Shown piece by piece: positions 8,167 to 15,836 of a DNA stretch of 64,000 nt. The DNA comes from a virus. Both the position numbers and the translations under genes were made by a program. The notes below the pieces were generated by a model that saw nothing but the letters and a program-made list of their open reading frames with translations, did no database searches and was not told the DNA's origin. The DNA lies in the IMG/VR virus record IMGVR_UViG_3300037804_000367, positions 62,001 to 126,000 of that record. One strand, 5' to 3'. Positions within the stretch are counted from its first letter, which is position 1. Every line of letters begins with the position of its first letter.

Positions 8167-8504
8167 ATCATCTCCAATTGCGTTTCGATATCTATCAGTA
8201 ATTGTTGAAGATCTTTTCGTTCTTGTAAAATTACTTTTTCGTTATCTGTTGACATCATATTATTCAACATGCAAAGCTGATCCTCTACAACAGATTTACT
8301 TCTTGTTAATATACTTGCGATAGGATTGTATTTCACTTCAGTTGTTGAACTAAATCCTGTTAATATTTTTCCGCTAGTCATAACTGTTGTTGTATTACAA
8401 ATATGTTTCGTATTACAAACTATTTTTGTTTCAGTTTTTGATCCATGAGAACATTGATGTTCTTCATCCCAACTTACAAAATTATCACATCCGTCACAAT
8501 ACAT
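8163..8504 (-). CDS. Zinc-knuckle plus coiled-coil protein
   Basis: 113 residues. N-terminal YCDGCDNFVSWDEEHQC looks like a small Cys3/His metal site. Residues ~75-113 are a predicted coiled coil (EKVILQERKDLQQLLIDIETQL). The middle is Thr/Ser-rich. Function unknown. Confidence 0.55.
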   Translation of the reverse strand: MYCDGCDNFVSWDEEHQCSHGSKTETKIVCNTKHICNTTTVMTSGKILTGFSSTTEVKYNPIASILTRSKSVVEDQLCMLNNMMSTDNEKVILQERKDLQQLLIDIETQLEMI

Positions 8505-8817
8505 TCCAAAAATCTCCGTGTTGTTTTTCTTCGATCTCTATTGGATCCATGTCCTGAGTCAATACCGTGCACACAACTTTTCTTACACTATCATAAACTA
8601 ATCTTAGCTTGTGACCATAATGATTATAATCAAAAATTGAAACTCTATTTGATTGTTTGTATACAAATGTTGCATGTCCCTTTTGAATAGCTGTTATCCA
8701 CACTCTGAATGATTCACGGTTTGGTTCAAATCCAAATCTTTCAAGACATCTTTTTTTACAATGTAGTTTCTGACAGACACTTTTATCAGGTCGATTATTC
8801 TTTTTTCGCTTACTCAT
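8494..8817 (-). CDS. RelE/DUF4258-like small protein
   Basis: 107 residues with a basic N-terminus and the pattern H-x3-R-x2-E-R-F-G followed by beta strands (HATFVYKQSNRVSIFDYNHYGHKLRLVYD...VVCTVLT), reminiscent of DUF4258/RelE-type folds. Toxin-like activity is not shown. No antitoxin gene is evident beside it. Confidence 0.4.
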   Translation of the reverse strand: MSKRKKNNRPDKSVCQKLHCKKRCLERFGFEPNRESFRVWITAIQKGHATFVYKQSNRVSIFDYNHYGHKLRLVYDSVRKVVCTVLTQDMDPIEIEEKQHGDFWNVL

Positions 8818-9071
8818 GAGTTATTCTCCAATATGTCAACTATTTGATCTAAAGTATTATCAATCACTGATTGCTTAATTATATCAGGATTTTGAATTTC
8901 TCTACAAACTATTCCACATGGATGACATCCGTTACGTTCGACCCACTTCTTAAAAGCTTTCTTTTCATCGGTGGCTGCCACGTGTCCTATCACTTTTACA
9001 TCATAGTTCTGCGAGGTGACACTTTCCAAATACATAAAGAATTCAAAACATTTTAAAGTTTGCTCTGGCAT
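8814..9071 (-). CDS. Unknown 85-residue protein
   Basis: No recognised family. Short alpha/beta protein (KVIGHVAATDEKKAFKKWVERNG). ATGA overlap with the downstream gene. Contains an isolated HPCGIVC element. Confidence 0.5.
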   Translation of the reverse strand: MPEQTLKCFEFFMYLESVTSQNYDVKVIGHVAATDEKKAFKKWVERNGCHPCGIVCREIQNPDIIKQSVIDNTLDQIVDILENNS

Positions 9072-9074
9072 ATT

Positions 9075-9308
9075 TCAACTTCCTCCAATAAATAAAATAG
9101 TTTCATCATCACTTTTAAGATTTTCCACATCAAGCTCGAGGTGTAAATGACTTTCATCTAATTCCAATGATGCTGAGTTTACATAGATTTCATTACTATC
9201 CAACCTGATTGTTTCAGTTGCACCATATTCGCCATTAGTGAAACATTTTAAATCACCATGCTTTTCAAACTTTAATTGTAGATCAGAAATCAATTGAGAT
9301 AACATCAT
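9075..9308 (-). CDS. Unknown acidic 77-residue protein
   Basis: Acidic, beta-rich (EIYVNSASLELDESHLHLELDVE). It resembles widespread small phage proteins that encode one helix then a four-strand sheet, but I cannot name the family. Good ribosome site AAGGAATACATT. Confidence 0.5.
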   Translation of the reverse strand: MMLSQLISDLQLKFEKHGDLKCFTNGEYGATETIRLDSNEIYVNSASLELDESHLHLELDVENLKSDDETILFIGGS

Positions 9309-9321
9309 AATGTATTCCTTA

Positions 9322-9741
9322 TTACCTGATTATTGTTTTAATTTTTCCCGGTAACCGATAATCTAGGATAGTAAATACCGAAGATGTTAATTCAACTTTT
9401 GGTTCAGACTTTTTTGTAATCCATCTTTTTGTAGCAAAATAAGCTTCACGAGTAGTTTTTTTAAACCATATCCGTTTAGTAACAGTTTGTTTTTCAGTGT
9501 CTTCTTTGCGATAAAGTTCAGGATTATCTATTTCAAATGGATCATCATACAAGCCAAATCCTTGTTCCACTTCGCGTTTTCTTCCGACCAGACACAATAC
9601 ACCGTTTTCAAGAATTTGTATTTTAGGATCAAGGATAAGCGTGTCTCTGTTCGGTTTCCATGACGGAGAGTCATCCATCAATTCAATTTGGACATTGATA
9701 CCTGATTGATTAACAATAGCATAATTTGCAGTGAGTTTCAT
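9322..9741 (-). CDS. Unknown 139-residue protein
   Basis: No recognised domain. N-terminal half beta-like, basic central region (KRIWFKKTTREAYFATKRWITKK). Ribosome site AAGGAATCAAAT. Lies in the P3 unit. Confidence 0.5.
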   Translation of the reverse strand: MKLTANYAIVNQSGINVQIELMDDSPSWKPNRDTLILDPKIQILENGVLCLVGRKREVEQGFGLYDDPFEIDNPELYRKEDTEKQTVTKRIWFKKTTREAYFATKRWITKKSEPKVELTSSVFTILDYRLPGKIKTIIR

Positions 9742-9755
9742 ATTTGATTCCTTTA

Positions 9756-10085
9756 TTAACCTAAAAAAGCTGTTAATTCATTTAACTTTAATTGCTCTTG
9801 TGCTATAATATTTTCTATTTTTGCACGTGCGGTCTTTAGATAATTCTTTGATATTGGTTTTACAGAAGGTGACATTGAGTCTTTAAACTCGCCATCTCTA
9901 ATATAAGCCTCTGCTGAAGCACCAGAAGCAAGTTTAAAAATACCAACCTCGTGCCCATTTTGATTAGTTTTAATTTGTCCAGTGAACTTGCAAGGTACCC
10001 AAGGGATGTTTTTAGAATTATATTTTACACGAGTCATGTAAACTTTATCTAAACTTACTTCTGATACTTTCAATGTATTTGACAT
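9756..10085 (-). CDS. Unknown 109-residue protein, first gene of the P3 unit
   Basis: Start assigned to the ATG at 10083-10085 because AAGGAATACAAC precedes it and P3 overlaps the longer upstream frame. Sequence MSNTLKVSEVSLDKVYM then a small SH3-like beta region and a C-terminal helix. Function unknown. Confidence 0.6.
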   Translation of the reverse strand: MSNTLKVSEVSLDKVYMTRVKYNSKNIPWVPCKFTGQIKTNQNGHEVGIFKLASGASAEAYIRDGEFKDSMSPSVKPISKNYLKTARAKIENIIAQEQLKLNELTAFLG

Positions 10086-10115
10086 GTTGTATTCCTTATT
10101 AACTTTACCTACTCT

Positions 10116-10143
10116 AATATACACTGTTAACCTAGTAAGTCAA
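10116..10143 (-). promoter_or_regulatory. Sigma70-like promoter P3
   Basis: TTGACT (10138-10143), 16-nt spacer, TATATT (10116-10121). Drives 9756..10085 through 6461..7087. It overlaps the last codons of the repeat gene 10146..10511 region border. Confidence 0.8.
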
Positions 10144-10145
10144 GC

Positions 10146-10511
10146 TCAATCCAAATATTTTTTCATCTTTTCGTTGAGTTTATATTCTCTAAATCCATCG
10201 TGCCAAATATCAATGTCATGTACACAGTGCCTAAACAATAAGGTTCCGTCATTCCAATTAAATTTATCTTTATCAAACCAAGTTTTAATATGCTCTGGAC
10301 AAAATTCAACCAAATAATCTGAATACCCATCCCATTCATATTTTTCAGGATCCCACCAAATTTCAAAATAATCAAAGCAATATTGAGCTAACAATTCACT
10401 CCACGACCAATCAAACGTGTCTGGATTAAACCACTGTTTTATGGTATCACAGTTATTATCAAACCAATCTGATTCGTATCTAATTACATCATTTTCATTG
10501 TAGTGGTACAT
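10146..10511 (-). CDS. FDKWFD-repeat protein 6
   Basis: 121 residues, four units (IKQWFNPDTFDW, FEIWWDPEKYEW, IKTWFDKDKFNW, IDIWHDGFREY), Cys-terminated helices (AQYC, VEFC, FRHC) and the tag LNEKMKKYLD. N-cap IRYESDWFDNN. Last gene of the second repeat cluster. Confidence 0.7.
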   Translation of the reverse strand: MYHYNENDVIRYESDWFDNNCDTIKQWFNPDTFDWSWSELLAQYCFDYFEIWWDPEKYEWDGYSDYLVEFCPEHIKTWFDKDKFNWNDGTLLFRHCVHDIDIWHDGFREYKLNEKMKKYLD

Positions 10512-10512
10512 G

Positions 10513-10935
10513 TTAATCTATGTGCCTGTTCATTTCTTTAAATAATTTATATTGCTCAAAATCAGGACCCCAAATGTGTTTTTTGTCCATGCAATTTCCA
10601 CTTAGATAATGGTTCATTCCCCAATTAAAAAGTTCCGGATCGTACCACTTGTCAAAATGATCTGAACAATATCTAGCCAATTGTAATGAATTGTGTCTCC
10701 AATCAAACGAATTATGATCAAACCAAATATCAAATTTATGATTTCCAAATTTACACAACCAACCAATTTCGCCAACCCAAAACAGGTCAGGATCCCACCA
10801 TTTGTCAAAATTCCTAATACAGAACCGTGCTAGTTTATCAGAATTACATTTCCACATAAAAGTTTCTTTATCAAACCATTTGTCAAAATGCTTAGCGTTC
10901 TTTTTAAACCACTCTGATGTGTACACAATTTCCAT
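10513..10935 (-). CDS. FDKWFD-repeat protein 7
   Basis: 140 residues: cap MEIVYTSEWFKKN, four units (FDKWFDKETFMW, FDKWWDPDLFWV, FDIWFDHNSFDW, FDKWYDPELFNW), a shared C-cap KHIWGPDFEQYKLF and the tag KEMNRHID. Tandem neighbours on both sides, separated by 1-2 nt. Confidence 0.7.
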   Translation of the reverse strand: MEIVYTSEWFKKNAKHFDKWFDKETFMWKCNSDKLARFCIRNFDKWWDPDLFWVGEIGWLCKFGNHKFDIWFDHNSFDWRHNSLQLARYCSDHFDKWYDPELFNWGMNHYLSGNCMDKKHIWGPDFEQYKLFKEMNRHID

Positions 10936-10937
10936 TG

Positions 10938-11357
10938 TTAATCCAAATATTGTGACATTTTATTAAACAGAACATACTGATCATATCCTTCTTTCCACAC
11001 GTGTTTGTAATCACCACACTTTGACATCAATGTAGGATACTCGTCCCAATCGAATGTGTCCTTATCAAACCATTTTTCAATAAACGTTGGACAGTGAATC
11101 ATTAAATCATATTGGTTGTTCCATTTTAAAACGTTGGTTTTGTTAAACCAAGTCTCAAAATACCTCGAGCAATACTTTATGAGATAGAACGAAGAGCTCC
11201 AATCAAATAGATCTTTGTCAAACCACAATTCAATATAACGAGGACACTGTTTTGCTATTATATGAGAACACTCCCATAAAAACGTTTCCTTATCAAACCA
11301 TGTGTGTATTAAGTGTTCATTTTGCTTAAACCACAATTCTGTGTATTCAATTTTCAT
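10938..11357 (-). CDS. FDKWFD-repeat protein 8
   Basis: 139 residues: cap MKIEYTELWFKQN, four units including IHTWFDKETFLW and IEKWFDKDTFDW, C-cap KHVWKEGYDQYVLF, tag NKMSQYLD. Overlaps the upstream repeat gene by 11 nt. Close sequence match to 10513..10935 suggests tandem duplication. Confidence 0.7.
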   Translation of the reverse strand: MKIEYTELWFKQNEHLIHTWFDKETFLWECSHIIAKQCPRYIELWFDKDLFDWSSSFYLIKYCSRYFETWFNKTNVLKWNNQYDLMIHCPTFIEKWFDKDTFDWDEYPTLMSKCGDYKHVWKEGYDQYVLFNKMSQYLD

Positions 11358-11772
11358 GCAAGTGCTCTTTCATTTTCTGATTTAACAAGTGTTGTTGATA
11401 ACCAGCTTTCCAAATTTTAGAATGTTTAACGCTATGAATCTCTAATATTCTTTTATTGTTCCAGTTGAAGGTTAAAGGATCAAACCATGTTAACAAATGC
11501 TTACTGCAATATTTTGCTAGATAATATGAATCCCACTCCCAATCAATACGATCCTTATCAAACCATTTGTCAAAATGCTTGTGACAATATTCCTCTAAGT
11601 ATTCAAGAGCTCCCCAATTAAATGTTTTGGGATCAAACCACTTATCAAAATGTTTGTCACAATACTTTGCAAATAGACCAGTGTGTTCAGTTACAACACA
11701 CTCTGGTGTAAACCACTCGTCAAAGTGTTTTACATTTGCTTTGAACCATTTTTCTTTATACTGAATCTTCAT
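11347..11772 (-). CDS. FDKWFD-repeat protein 9
   Basis: 141 residues with cap MKIQYKEKWFKAN, four units (FDEWFTPECVV, FDKWFDPKTFNW, FDKWFDKDRIDW, LLTWFDPLTFNW), C-cap SKIWKAGYQQHLL and tag NQKMKEHLHEN. Start overlaps the upstream repeat gene by 17 nt. Confidence 0.7.
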   Translation of the reverse strand: MKIQYKEKWFKANVKHFDEWFTPECVVTEHTGLFAKYCDKHFDKWFDPKTFNWGALEYLEEYCHKHFDKWFDKDRIDWEWDSYYLAKYCSKHLLTWFDPLTFNWNNKRILEIHSVKHSKIWKAGYQQHLLNQKMKEHLHEN

Positions 11773-12190
11773 TTAAGTGCTCTGACATCTTTTTGAATGT
11801 TAAATGTTCAGCCTTTGCTTCTTTCCATTTTGTTCTATTTTCACAATTGTGAGTTTTGTTATACACAGGACTGTCAAAATTAAACTTTTCTTTATCGAAC
11901 CATTTGTCAAAGTGTCGTGAACAATATTTTACTAAGTGATAAGAAAATTTCCAATCAAACGTGTACTTGTCAAACCACTTGTCAAAATCTTTAGAACAGA
12001 ATTTTGCTAAAAGGTTTGAATAATACATGTGGTGAAATTCTCTATCATACCATTTGTCAAAGTCACTGTTGCAATACTTTATCAATTTGTTTACATAGAA
12101 CCATTCAAATGTTCCCTTATCAAACCACTTATCAAAGTGCTTGGCATTTTGCTTAAACCATTCTGATGTGTATTTAATTTCCCTTGTCAT
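11756..12190 (-). CDS. FDKWFD-repeat protein 10
   Basis: 144 residues; the clearest 25-residue periodicity in the family: FDKWFDKGTFEW, FDKWYDREFHHM, FDKWFDKYTFDW, FDKWFDKEKFNF, each exactly 25 residues apart. Ends FKKMSEHLNEDSV. Useful as the reference member for building a profile. Confidence 0.75.
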   Translation of the reverse strand: MTREIKYTSEWFKQNAKHFDKWFDKGTFEWFYVNKLIKYCNSDFDKWYDREFHHMYYSNLLAKFCSKDFDKWFDKYTFDWKFSYHLVKYCSRHFDKWFDKEKFNFDSPVYNKTHNCENRTKWKEAKAEHLTFKKMSEHLNEDSV

Positions 12191-12406
12191 TTAAAACTTC
12201 TCAATGTACCATTCGCCATCTTTATCATTATCTAAAACGATATCTTCCAAGTGACTTTTTGAAATTTTTGCAATTCCGAATAAGTTGGGATAGCGAGTCC
12301 AAGGCCAAAGTTTTGCACCTCTGTAATATTCACCTTGACGGTTTCTAATACAATACAATTTATCTTTCGGAATTTTAATAGTGGTCTGTCGAATAAAGTA
12401 ATTCAT
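12191..12406 (-). CDS. Unknown 71-residue protein inside the repeat cluster
   Basis: Basic protein (NYFIRQTTIKIPKDKLYCIRNRQGEYYRG) with a DKDGEWYIEKF end. No repeat unit and no tag. One nt from each repeat-gene neighbour. Unknown function. Confidence 0.55.
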   Translation of the reverse strand: MNYFIRQTTIKIPKDKLYCIRNRQGEYYRGAKLWPWTRYPNLFGIAKISKSHLEDIVLDNDKDGEWYIEKF

Positions 12407-12745
12407 TTAGGCAACTCTCTGAACGTATTGTTTATAGGCAACTTGCCAAATGTGTTCTTTGTCTTTGCAAAACGTGTGCAACATTTTTGCATATTGCCAG
12501 TTAAAGGTATCTTTGTCAAACCACTTATCGAAATGTTCACTACAGTGTTCTGCTAAAAAATCACAGAAATAATAATCAAAAGTTTTTGCATCAAACCATT
12601 TATCAAAATGATCTGGACAGTATTGCACTAAGTAAAAGTAGAATATCTTCTCGAATTTATTTTTGTCAAACCACTCGTCAAATTGATCATTATACATTAG
12701 GAACCAATTACATGTGTACTGAACTTTCAATTTCTTCTTTGTCAT
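12407..12745 (-). CDS. FDKWFD-repeat protein 11, lacking the C-terminal tag
   Basis: 112 residues from the ATG preceded by AGAAGAGCAAG. Three units (FDEWFDKNKFEK, FDKWFDAKTFDY, FDKWFDKDTFNW) and C-cap EHIWQVAYKQYVQRVA, where the KMxxHL tag is missing. First gene of the P4 unit and the only repeat protein without a tag. Confidence 0.65.
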   Translation of the reverse strand: MTKKKLKVQYTCNWFLMYNDQFDEWFDKNKFEKIFYFYLVQYCPDHFDKWFDAKTFDYYFCDFLAEHCSEHFDKWFDKDTFNWQYAKMLHTFCKDKEHIWQVAYKQYVQRVA

Positions 12746-12791
12746 TGCTTGCTCTTCTATTATGATTAACATGGTGTATCTGACTAATATT

Positions 12792-12819
12792 AATATACAC
12801 TCTATATATTAAAAGTCAA
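12792..12819 (-). promoter_or_regulatory. Sigma70-like promoter P4
   Basis: TTGACT (12814-12819), 16-nt spacer, TATATT (12792-12797). Drives the second repeat-protein cluster (12407..12745 down to 10146..10511). Confidence 0.8.
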
Positions 12820-12840
12820 GCTCATTTAACTAAAACATTA

Positions 12841-13548
12841 TTAATAATAACCGTATGCTGCAATACGACCTTCGATTCCTCCGCCTACATTTGGAGCATT
12901 CATTGAATGTTTTTTCCATGAGAAGTTTATGTACAACACGTGACCATCTGCAAATCCCAGTGGAAACTTTGGCTGATTATCATCATGCCATCTGATTTGC
13001 TTCATTCCCCAAATCCTACCGTTGTTCAAACTCTTTTGATAGAACAATGCTTTGCTACTAGGATAAGCGAATCCGTCTATTAAAATTTTTCCACCTTGAA
13101 CATTTGTGAATTTGTCAATGTTCATCGTAGTAGCATACTTTACAACATAGCTACTTCCATATAACCAGTAATTTGTTTTCTCCGTTCTGAATCCTCCTGC
13201 TGCCCAACTCTGTCCAATGTCAGATGGACACTTTGCCACTTTAGAGGTTCCTGTGAAATCATCCAAATATCTATTTAGTGGTCGATCTTCCGGTTTATGA
13301 TTTCCCCAACTTTTATTTCCCTTTATCCCAGCATAATCATGATACCATTTATGGTAAATGACAAGTCCCGAGTTATCATCTGTGTACATTTGATAAGCGG
13401 CTGATAATTGCTTGTGGTTGTTTATGCACACTGCAACGTACGATTTCTTTCTTGCTTTGGCTAAAGCTGGCATTAGGATGGAAGCAAGTATACCAATGAT
13501 GGCAATTGCTATTAATAATTCTATGAGAGTAAATCCTTTAGTTTTCAT
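12841..13548 (-). CDS. Type IV/II prepilin-like protein (PVC H-X9-DG type)
   Basis: 235 residues. KTKGFTLIELLIAIAIIGIL is a class III prepilin signal (G|F cleavage, Glu+5, hydrophobic helix). The downstream CINNHKQLSAAYQMYTDDN and FADGHVLY near the C-terminus match the prepilin-type proteins abundant in Planctomycetes, Verrucomicrobia and Lentisphaerae. Start assigned at the ATG after ACAGGAAAACTGAT, 8 codons inside the longer frame. It needs host prepilin peptidase to mature. Probably acquired from the host; might alter surface fibres or act as superinfection block. Confidence 0.75.
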   Translation of the reverse strand: MKTKGFTLIELLIAIAIIGILASILMPALAKARKKSYVAVCINNHKQLSAAYQMYTDDNSGLVIYHKWYHDYAGIKGNKSWGNHKPEDRPLNRYLDDFTGTSKVAKCPSDIGQSWAAGGFRTEKTNYWLYGSSYVVKYATTMNIDKFTNVQGGKILIDGFAYPSSKALFYQKSLNNGRIWGMKQIRWHDDNQPKFPLGFADGHVLYINFSWKKHSMNAPNVGGGIEGRIAAYGYY

Positions 13549-13616
13549 ATCAGTTTTCCTGTTTATTTGCATCTTTACTTATCATTGAAAAGCGCAACAA
13601 AAACCACTCTCTGGAT

Positions 13617-13991
13617 TTATTCCATCCAATTTTTAACATGTTGGTTTATTGTTAACCCGTTGATCTTCTTTATTTTCCTATCCCATCCTATCGATTTATA
13701 GTAATCGTATAAATTTATAGGAGGAATATCCAAAAATGTTCTGTAGTTCAACATAGGAAATTTTATTGCTTGCTCTTCTTCATGTTTCTTTTCATATTCC
13801 ATCACACAGGCAATCAACGAATCATACGTTCTAAATGTTTTATGTTTCAAATATTGTTTATATCCACCACTTATCATTGTTCGATTGAAACAATTATAGG
13901 ATATGCCTTGTTGATAAGAATCTATAGACACAGGACGGAGGGTGTCTCTGTTGCCAATTTCAACACTACAATACTCAATGAATGGATACAT
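13617..13991 (-). CDS. Unknown 124-residue protein
   Basis: No family recognised. Helical, Tyr-rich (KSIGWDRKIKKINGLTINQHVKNW at the end). Separate from the prepilin gene by about 70 nt. Ribosome site weak (AAAAAGGAAAAATAAC). Confidence 0.5.
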   Translation of the reverse strand: MYPFIEYCSVEIGNRDTLRPVSIDSYQQGISYNCFNRTMISGGYKQYLKHKTFRTYDSLIACVMEYEKKHEEEQAIKFPMLNYRTFLDIPPINLYDYYKSIGWDRKIKKINGLTINQHVKNWME

Positions 13992-13992
13992 G

Positions 13993-14256
13993 TTATTTTT
14001 CCTTTTTAAAACAGTTTACACTGGCGTGAGTAGTGCTTGTGTGAACAACTTTGTATTCGAGACGAAATGCCTCAAACAGCGCTTTCTGAAGCTGAGCAGC
14101 TACCTTAATCCAAAATACAGGATTCTGTTCATCTTGCTTATTTTTAATCATAATATATTTTCCATTCAATCTTATGTCGATGACTGTGTCGCCCTGTAAT
14201 TGAATAGTTTGTTTCACTTGATCCGCAACTCGCTGTACTCTTTCCACGTGTCCCAT
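13993..14256 (-). CDS. Unknown 87-residue protein
   Basis: Alpha/beta (DTVIDIRLNGKYIMIKNKQDEQNPVFWIKVAAQLQKALFEAF). Divergent to the plus-strand gene at 14311. No recognised family. Confidence 0.5.
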   Translation of the reverse strand: MGHVERVQRVADQVKQTIQLQGDTVIDIRLNGKYIMIKNKQDEQNPVFWIKVAAQLQKALFEAFRLEYKVVHTSTTHASVNCFKKEK

Positions 14257-14276
14257 TATGATACCTCTTTGATTTT

Positions 14277-14284
14277 TATAAATA
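14277..14284 (+). promoter_or_regulatory. T4-late-like promoter TATAAATA
   Basis: Exact match to the T4 late promoter consensus TATAAATA, 27 nt before the ATG of 14311..14577. Similar boxes precede 36907..37437 and 53975..54682. Confidence 0.5.
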
Positions 14285-14310
14285 ACTGTAATAATATATT
14301 AGGAGTGCTC

Positions 14311-14577
14311 ATGTCACATCAAGTTTCAGTATCCACGTTTGCAGGTATGGTAATACCTTTTACTTTAGCAGCAGATGCAGCAGTAAAAAAAGAATTAAAA
14401 GTAGTCACAGACGTTGTAAATGAAACTAGCTACTATCAGGTAAATTCCATTGAAGGATGTAGCACTGTGGTGTTTGCAACAAATCACCCTACGTTACAAG
14501 CAGCCGTTGATTATTACAATAGTATCAATGATACCAATAGCTTAGAACTGTTTACTGCATTCAACTTATTGCCTTAA
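14311..14577 (+). CDS. Unknown 88-residue protein
   Basis: Isolated plus-strand gene. The ATG is preceded by TTAGGAGTGCTC, which decides the start over an upstream frame. Sequence MSHQVSVSTFAGMVIPFTLAADAAVKK, then a YQVNSIEG...VVFATNHPTLQAAVDYYNS alpha/beta part. A preceding TATAAATA box suggests late expression. Function unknown. Confidence 0.6.
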   Translation: MSHQVSVSTFAGMVIPFTLAADAAVKKELKVVTDVVNETSYYQVNSIEGCSTVVFATNHPTLQAAVDYYNSINDTNSLELFTAFNLLP

Positions 14578-14650
14578 ATAATCCTTTGACCATTTGAACG
14601 AGTGCAAACACTAACAGTGCGACATACACAGTTGCTATAATAGTACCCAT
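14561..14650 (-). CDS. 29-residue single-span membrane protein
   Basis: A short ORF MGTIIATVYVALLVFALVQM then a basic tail. One transmembrane segment. GAAGGAAC ribosome site lies in the last codons of the upstream gene, whose TAA is 1 nt from this ATG. Overlaps the 3' end of the plus-strand gene by 17 nt. Possibly a holin-like or regulatory micropeptide, but nothing proves it. Confidence 0.45.
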   Translation of the reverse strand: MGTIIATVYVALLVFALVQMVKGLFKAIS

Positions 14651-14651
14651 T

Positions 14652-14900
14652 TTAAGTTCCTTCAAGGTGGGTTGACATTTTCTTGAATAATACATTTCGT
14701 TCAGGATCTAGCGCATCGTAGAAACACTCGTCTAAGAAATTGTTTAATTCAGATGTGGTATCTTCTATAAATTGATTTCTAGATTCTTCTATAATAATCG
14801 AAAACAGTTTGGTAATGTTTGATCTGTGATGAAATGATTGAATAACTCTTTTTTGTACAATAGATGTAATCTTTTTTATCTCCCTATTTGTCATGTCCAT
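14652..14900 (-). CDS. Helical protein with KMxxHL tag
   Basis: 82 residues from the ATG preceded by GGGAGATTCTA. All-helical and charged (REIKKITSIVQKRVIQSF). Ends LFKKMSTHLEGT, a tag copy. Overlaps the upstream gene, also tagged, by 17 nt. Confidence 0.55.
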   Translation of the reverse strand: MDMTNREIKKITSIVQKRVIQSFHHRSNITKLFSIIIEESRNQFIEDTTSELNNFLDECFYDALDPERNVLFKKMSTHLEGT

Positions 14901-15108
14901 TAGAATCTCCCATGTGTGTTTCCATTTTTGCATGTAAAATTTCTATCTCTAATTTATACATTTTATCTCTTAATTGTTCTAATTCCTCTTGCATTTTTGC
15001 AACAGTTCTTCTATCAACATAATAATTATCATCATGTATTTGTGATGCAATAGCCCAAGCAGTATCAGCCCATGTACTTTGTTTTGAAGTTGATATATTT
15101 TTATTCAT
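14884..15108 (-). CDS. Coiled-coil protein with KMxxHL-like tag
   Basis: 74 residues. Residues 34-62 form a coiled coil (TVAKMQEELEQLRDKMYKLEIEI). Followed by HAKMETHMGDSNGHDK, a tag copy nine residues from the end. ATGA-type overlap with the gene upstream. Confidence 0.55.
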   Translation of the reverse strand: MNKNISTSKQSTWADTAWAIASQIHDDNYYVDRRTVAKMQEELEQLRDKMYKLEIEILHAKMETHMGDSNGHDK

Positions 15109-15344
15109 CCAAACACTGCACAGGCTTTGTCAACTGTGTTTGAGAAAGAGGAGCACCCATCATAGTCATATTCGGATCCGTCGATAGCATCACCTGCTTC
15201 ATCAACTTCCAATATAAAATAACAGTCGCCACGTTTTTCAATAACACAGTTGACATCAAACAAGCCTAAATAAAATAATACAAAGTTGTCGGTAAAAACT
15301 TTTGATTGGGACCGCCAATCAACAACTACAGTAAACATTTCCAT
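15105..15344 (-). CDS. Unknown acidic 79-residue protein
   Basis: Beta-rich N-terminus (MEMFTVVVDWRSQSKVFTDNFVLFYLG) and acidic C-terminal half with DGSEYDYDGCSS. No recognised family. In the P5 unit. Confidence 0.5.
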   Translation of the reverse strand: MEMFTVVVDWRSQSKVFTDNFVLFYLGLFDVNCVIEKRGDCYFILEVDEAGDAIDGSEYDYDGCSSFSNTVDKACAVFG

Positions 15345-15358
15345 ATTAATTTCCTTTT

Positions 15359-15592
15359 TTAAATCGGAGAGTTATAAAGTGGCATGATTGCCCAATGGGT
15401 AGGTTGGTTATAAAACCAGACCGTACATTCACTATCACTAACTTCTATATCTCCTACTCCAATAAATTCTCCAGAACTGTTGCTAAAGTAAGCCACTATC
15501 AATTCGCCGTTCATCATTACAAAATAATTTCCATCTGTTACAGGGAATGTAGATCTTACACTTTCTTCAAATTCGTTCCATTCTAAAGTCAT
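15359..15592 (-). CDS. Unknown 77-residue protein
   Basis: Beta-rich (DGNYFVMMNGELIVAYFSNSSG...CTVWFYNQPTHWAIMP), similar in style to DUF551-like phage proteins whose hallmark is a W-A-x-x-x-P-L ending; WAIMPLYNSP fits that. Tentative. Confidence 0.5.
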   Translation of the reverse strand: MTLEWNEFEESVRSTFPVTDGNYFVMMNGELIVAYFSNSSGEFIGVGDIEVSDSECTVWFYNQPTHWAIMPLYNSPI

Positions 15593-15593
15593 A

Positions 15594-15836
15594 TTATTTC
15601 TCCCTGTGCTTTGACATTGTCGATATTAAAAGTTGTTCGTTAAATTCCTGTGAGGATATCGAACTAAAAAATTCATGATCTATCTTAAATAAGTCTTCAT
15701 ATGTTTTGATGATTTTATGACTAAAGGACTGACATGATGTAACATAACCACTTCCAAATTCATCTGTAGCTTCAAACATTATATAATTTACACTGTGCTG
15801 ACCCTTAAAATAATGTCTCGATATTATATCTTCCAT
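15594..15836 (-). CDS. Unknown 80-residue protein, degenerate tag
   Basis: Ends LLISTMSKHREK, resembling the KMxxHL tag with Arg for Leu. Body FKGQHSVNYIMFEATDEFGSGYVTS is beta-like. No family recognised. Confidence 0.5.
   Translation of the reverse strand: MEDIISRHYFKGQHSVNYIMFEATDEFGSGYVTSCQSFSHKIIKTYEDLFKIDHEFFSSISSQEFNEQLLISTMSKHREK

Noticed and set aside
8494-8817. Toxin-antitoxin system
   Set aside because: A RelE/DUF4258-like resemblance was noted but no antitoxin-like neighbour or regulatory repeat could be found.
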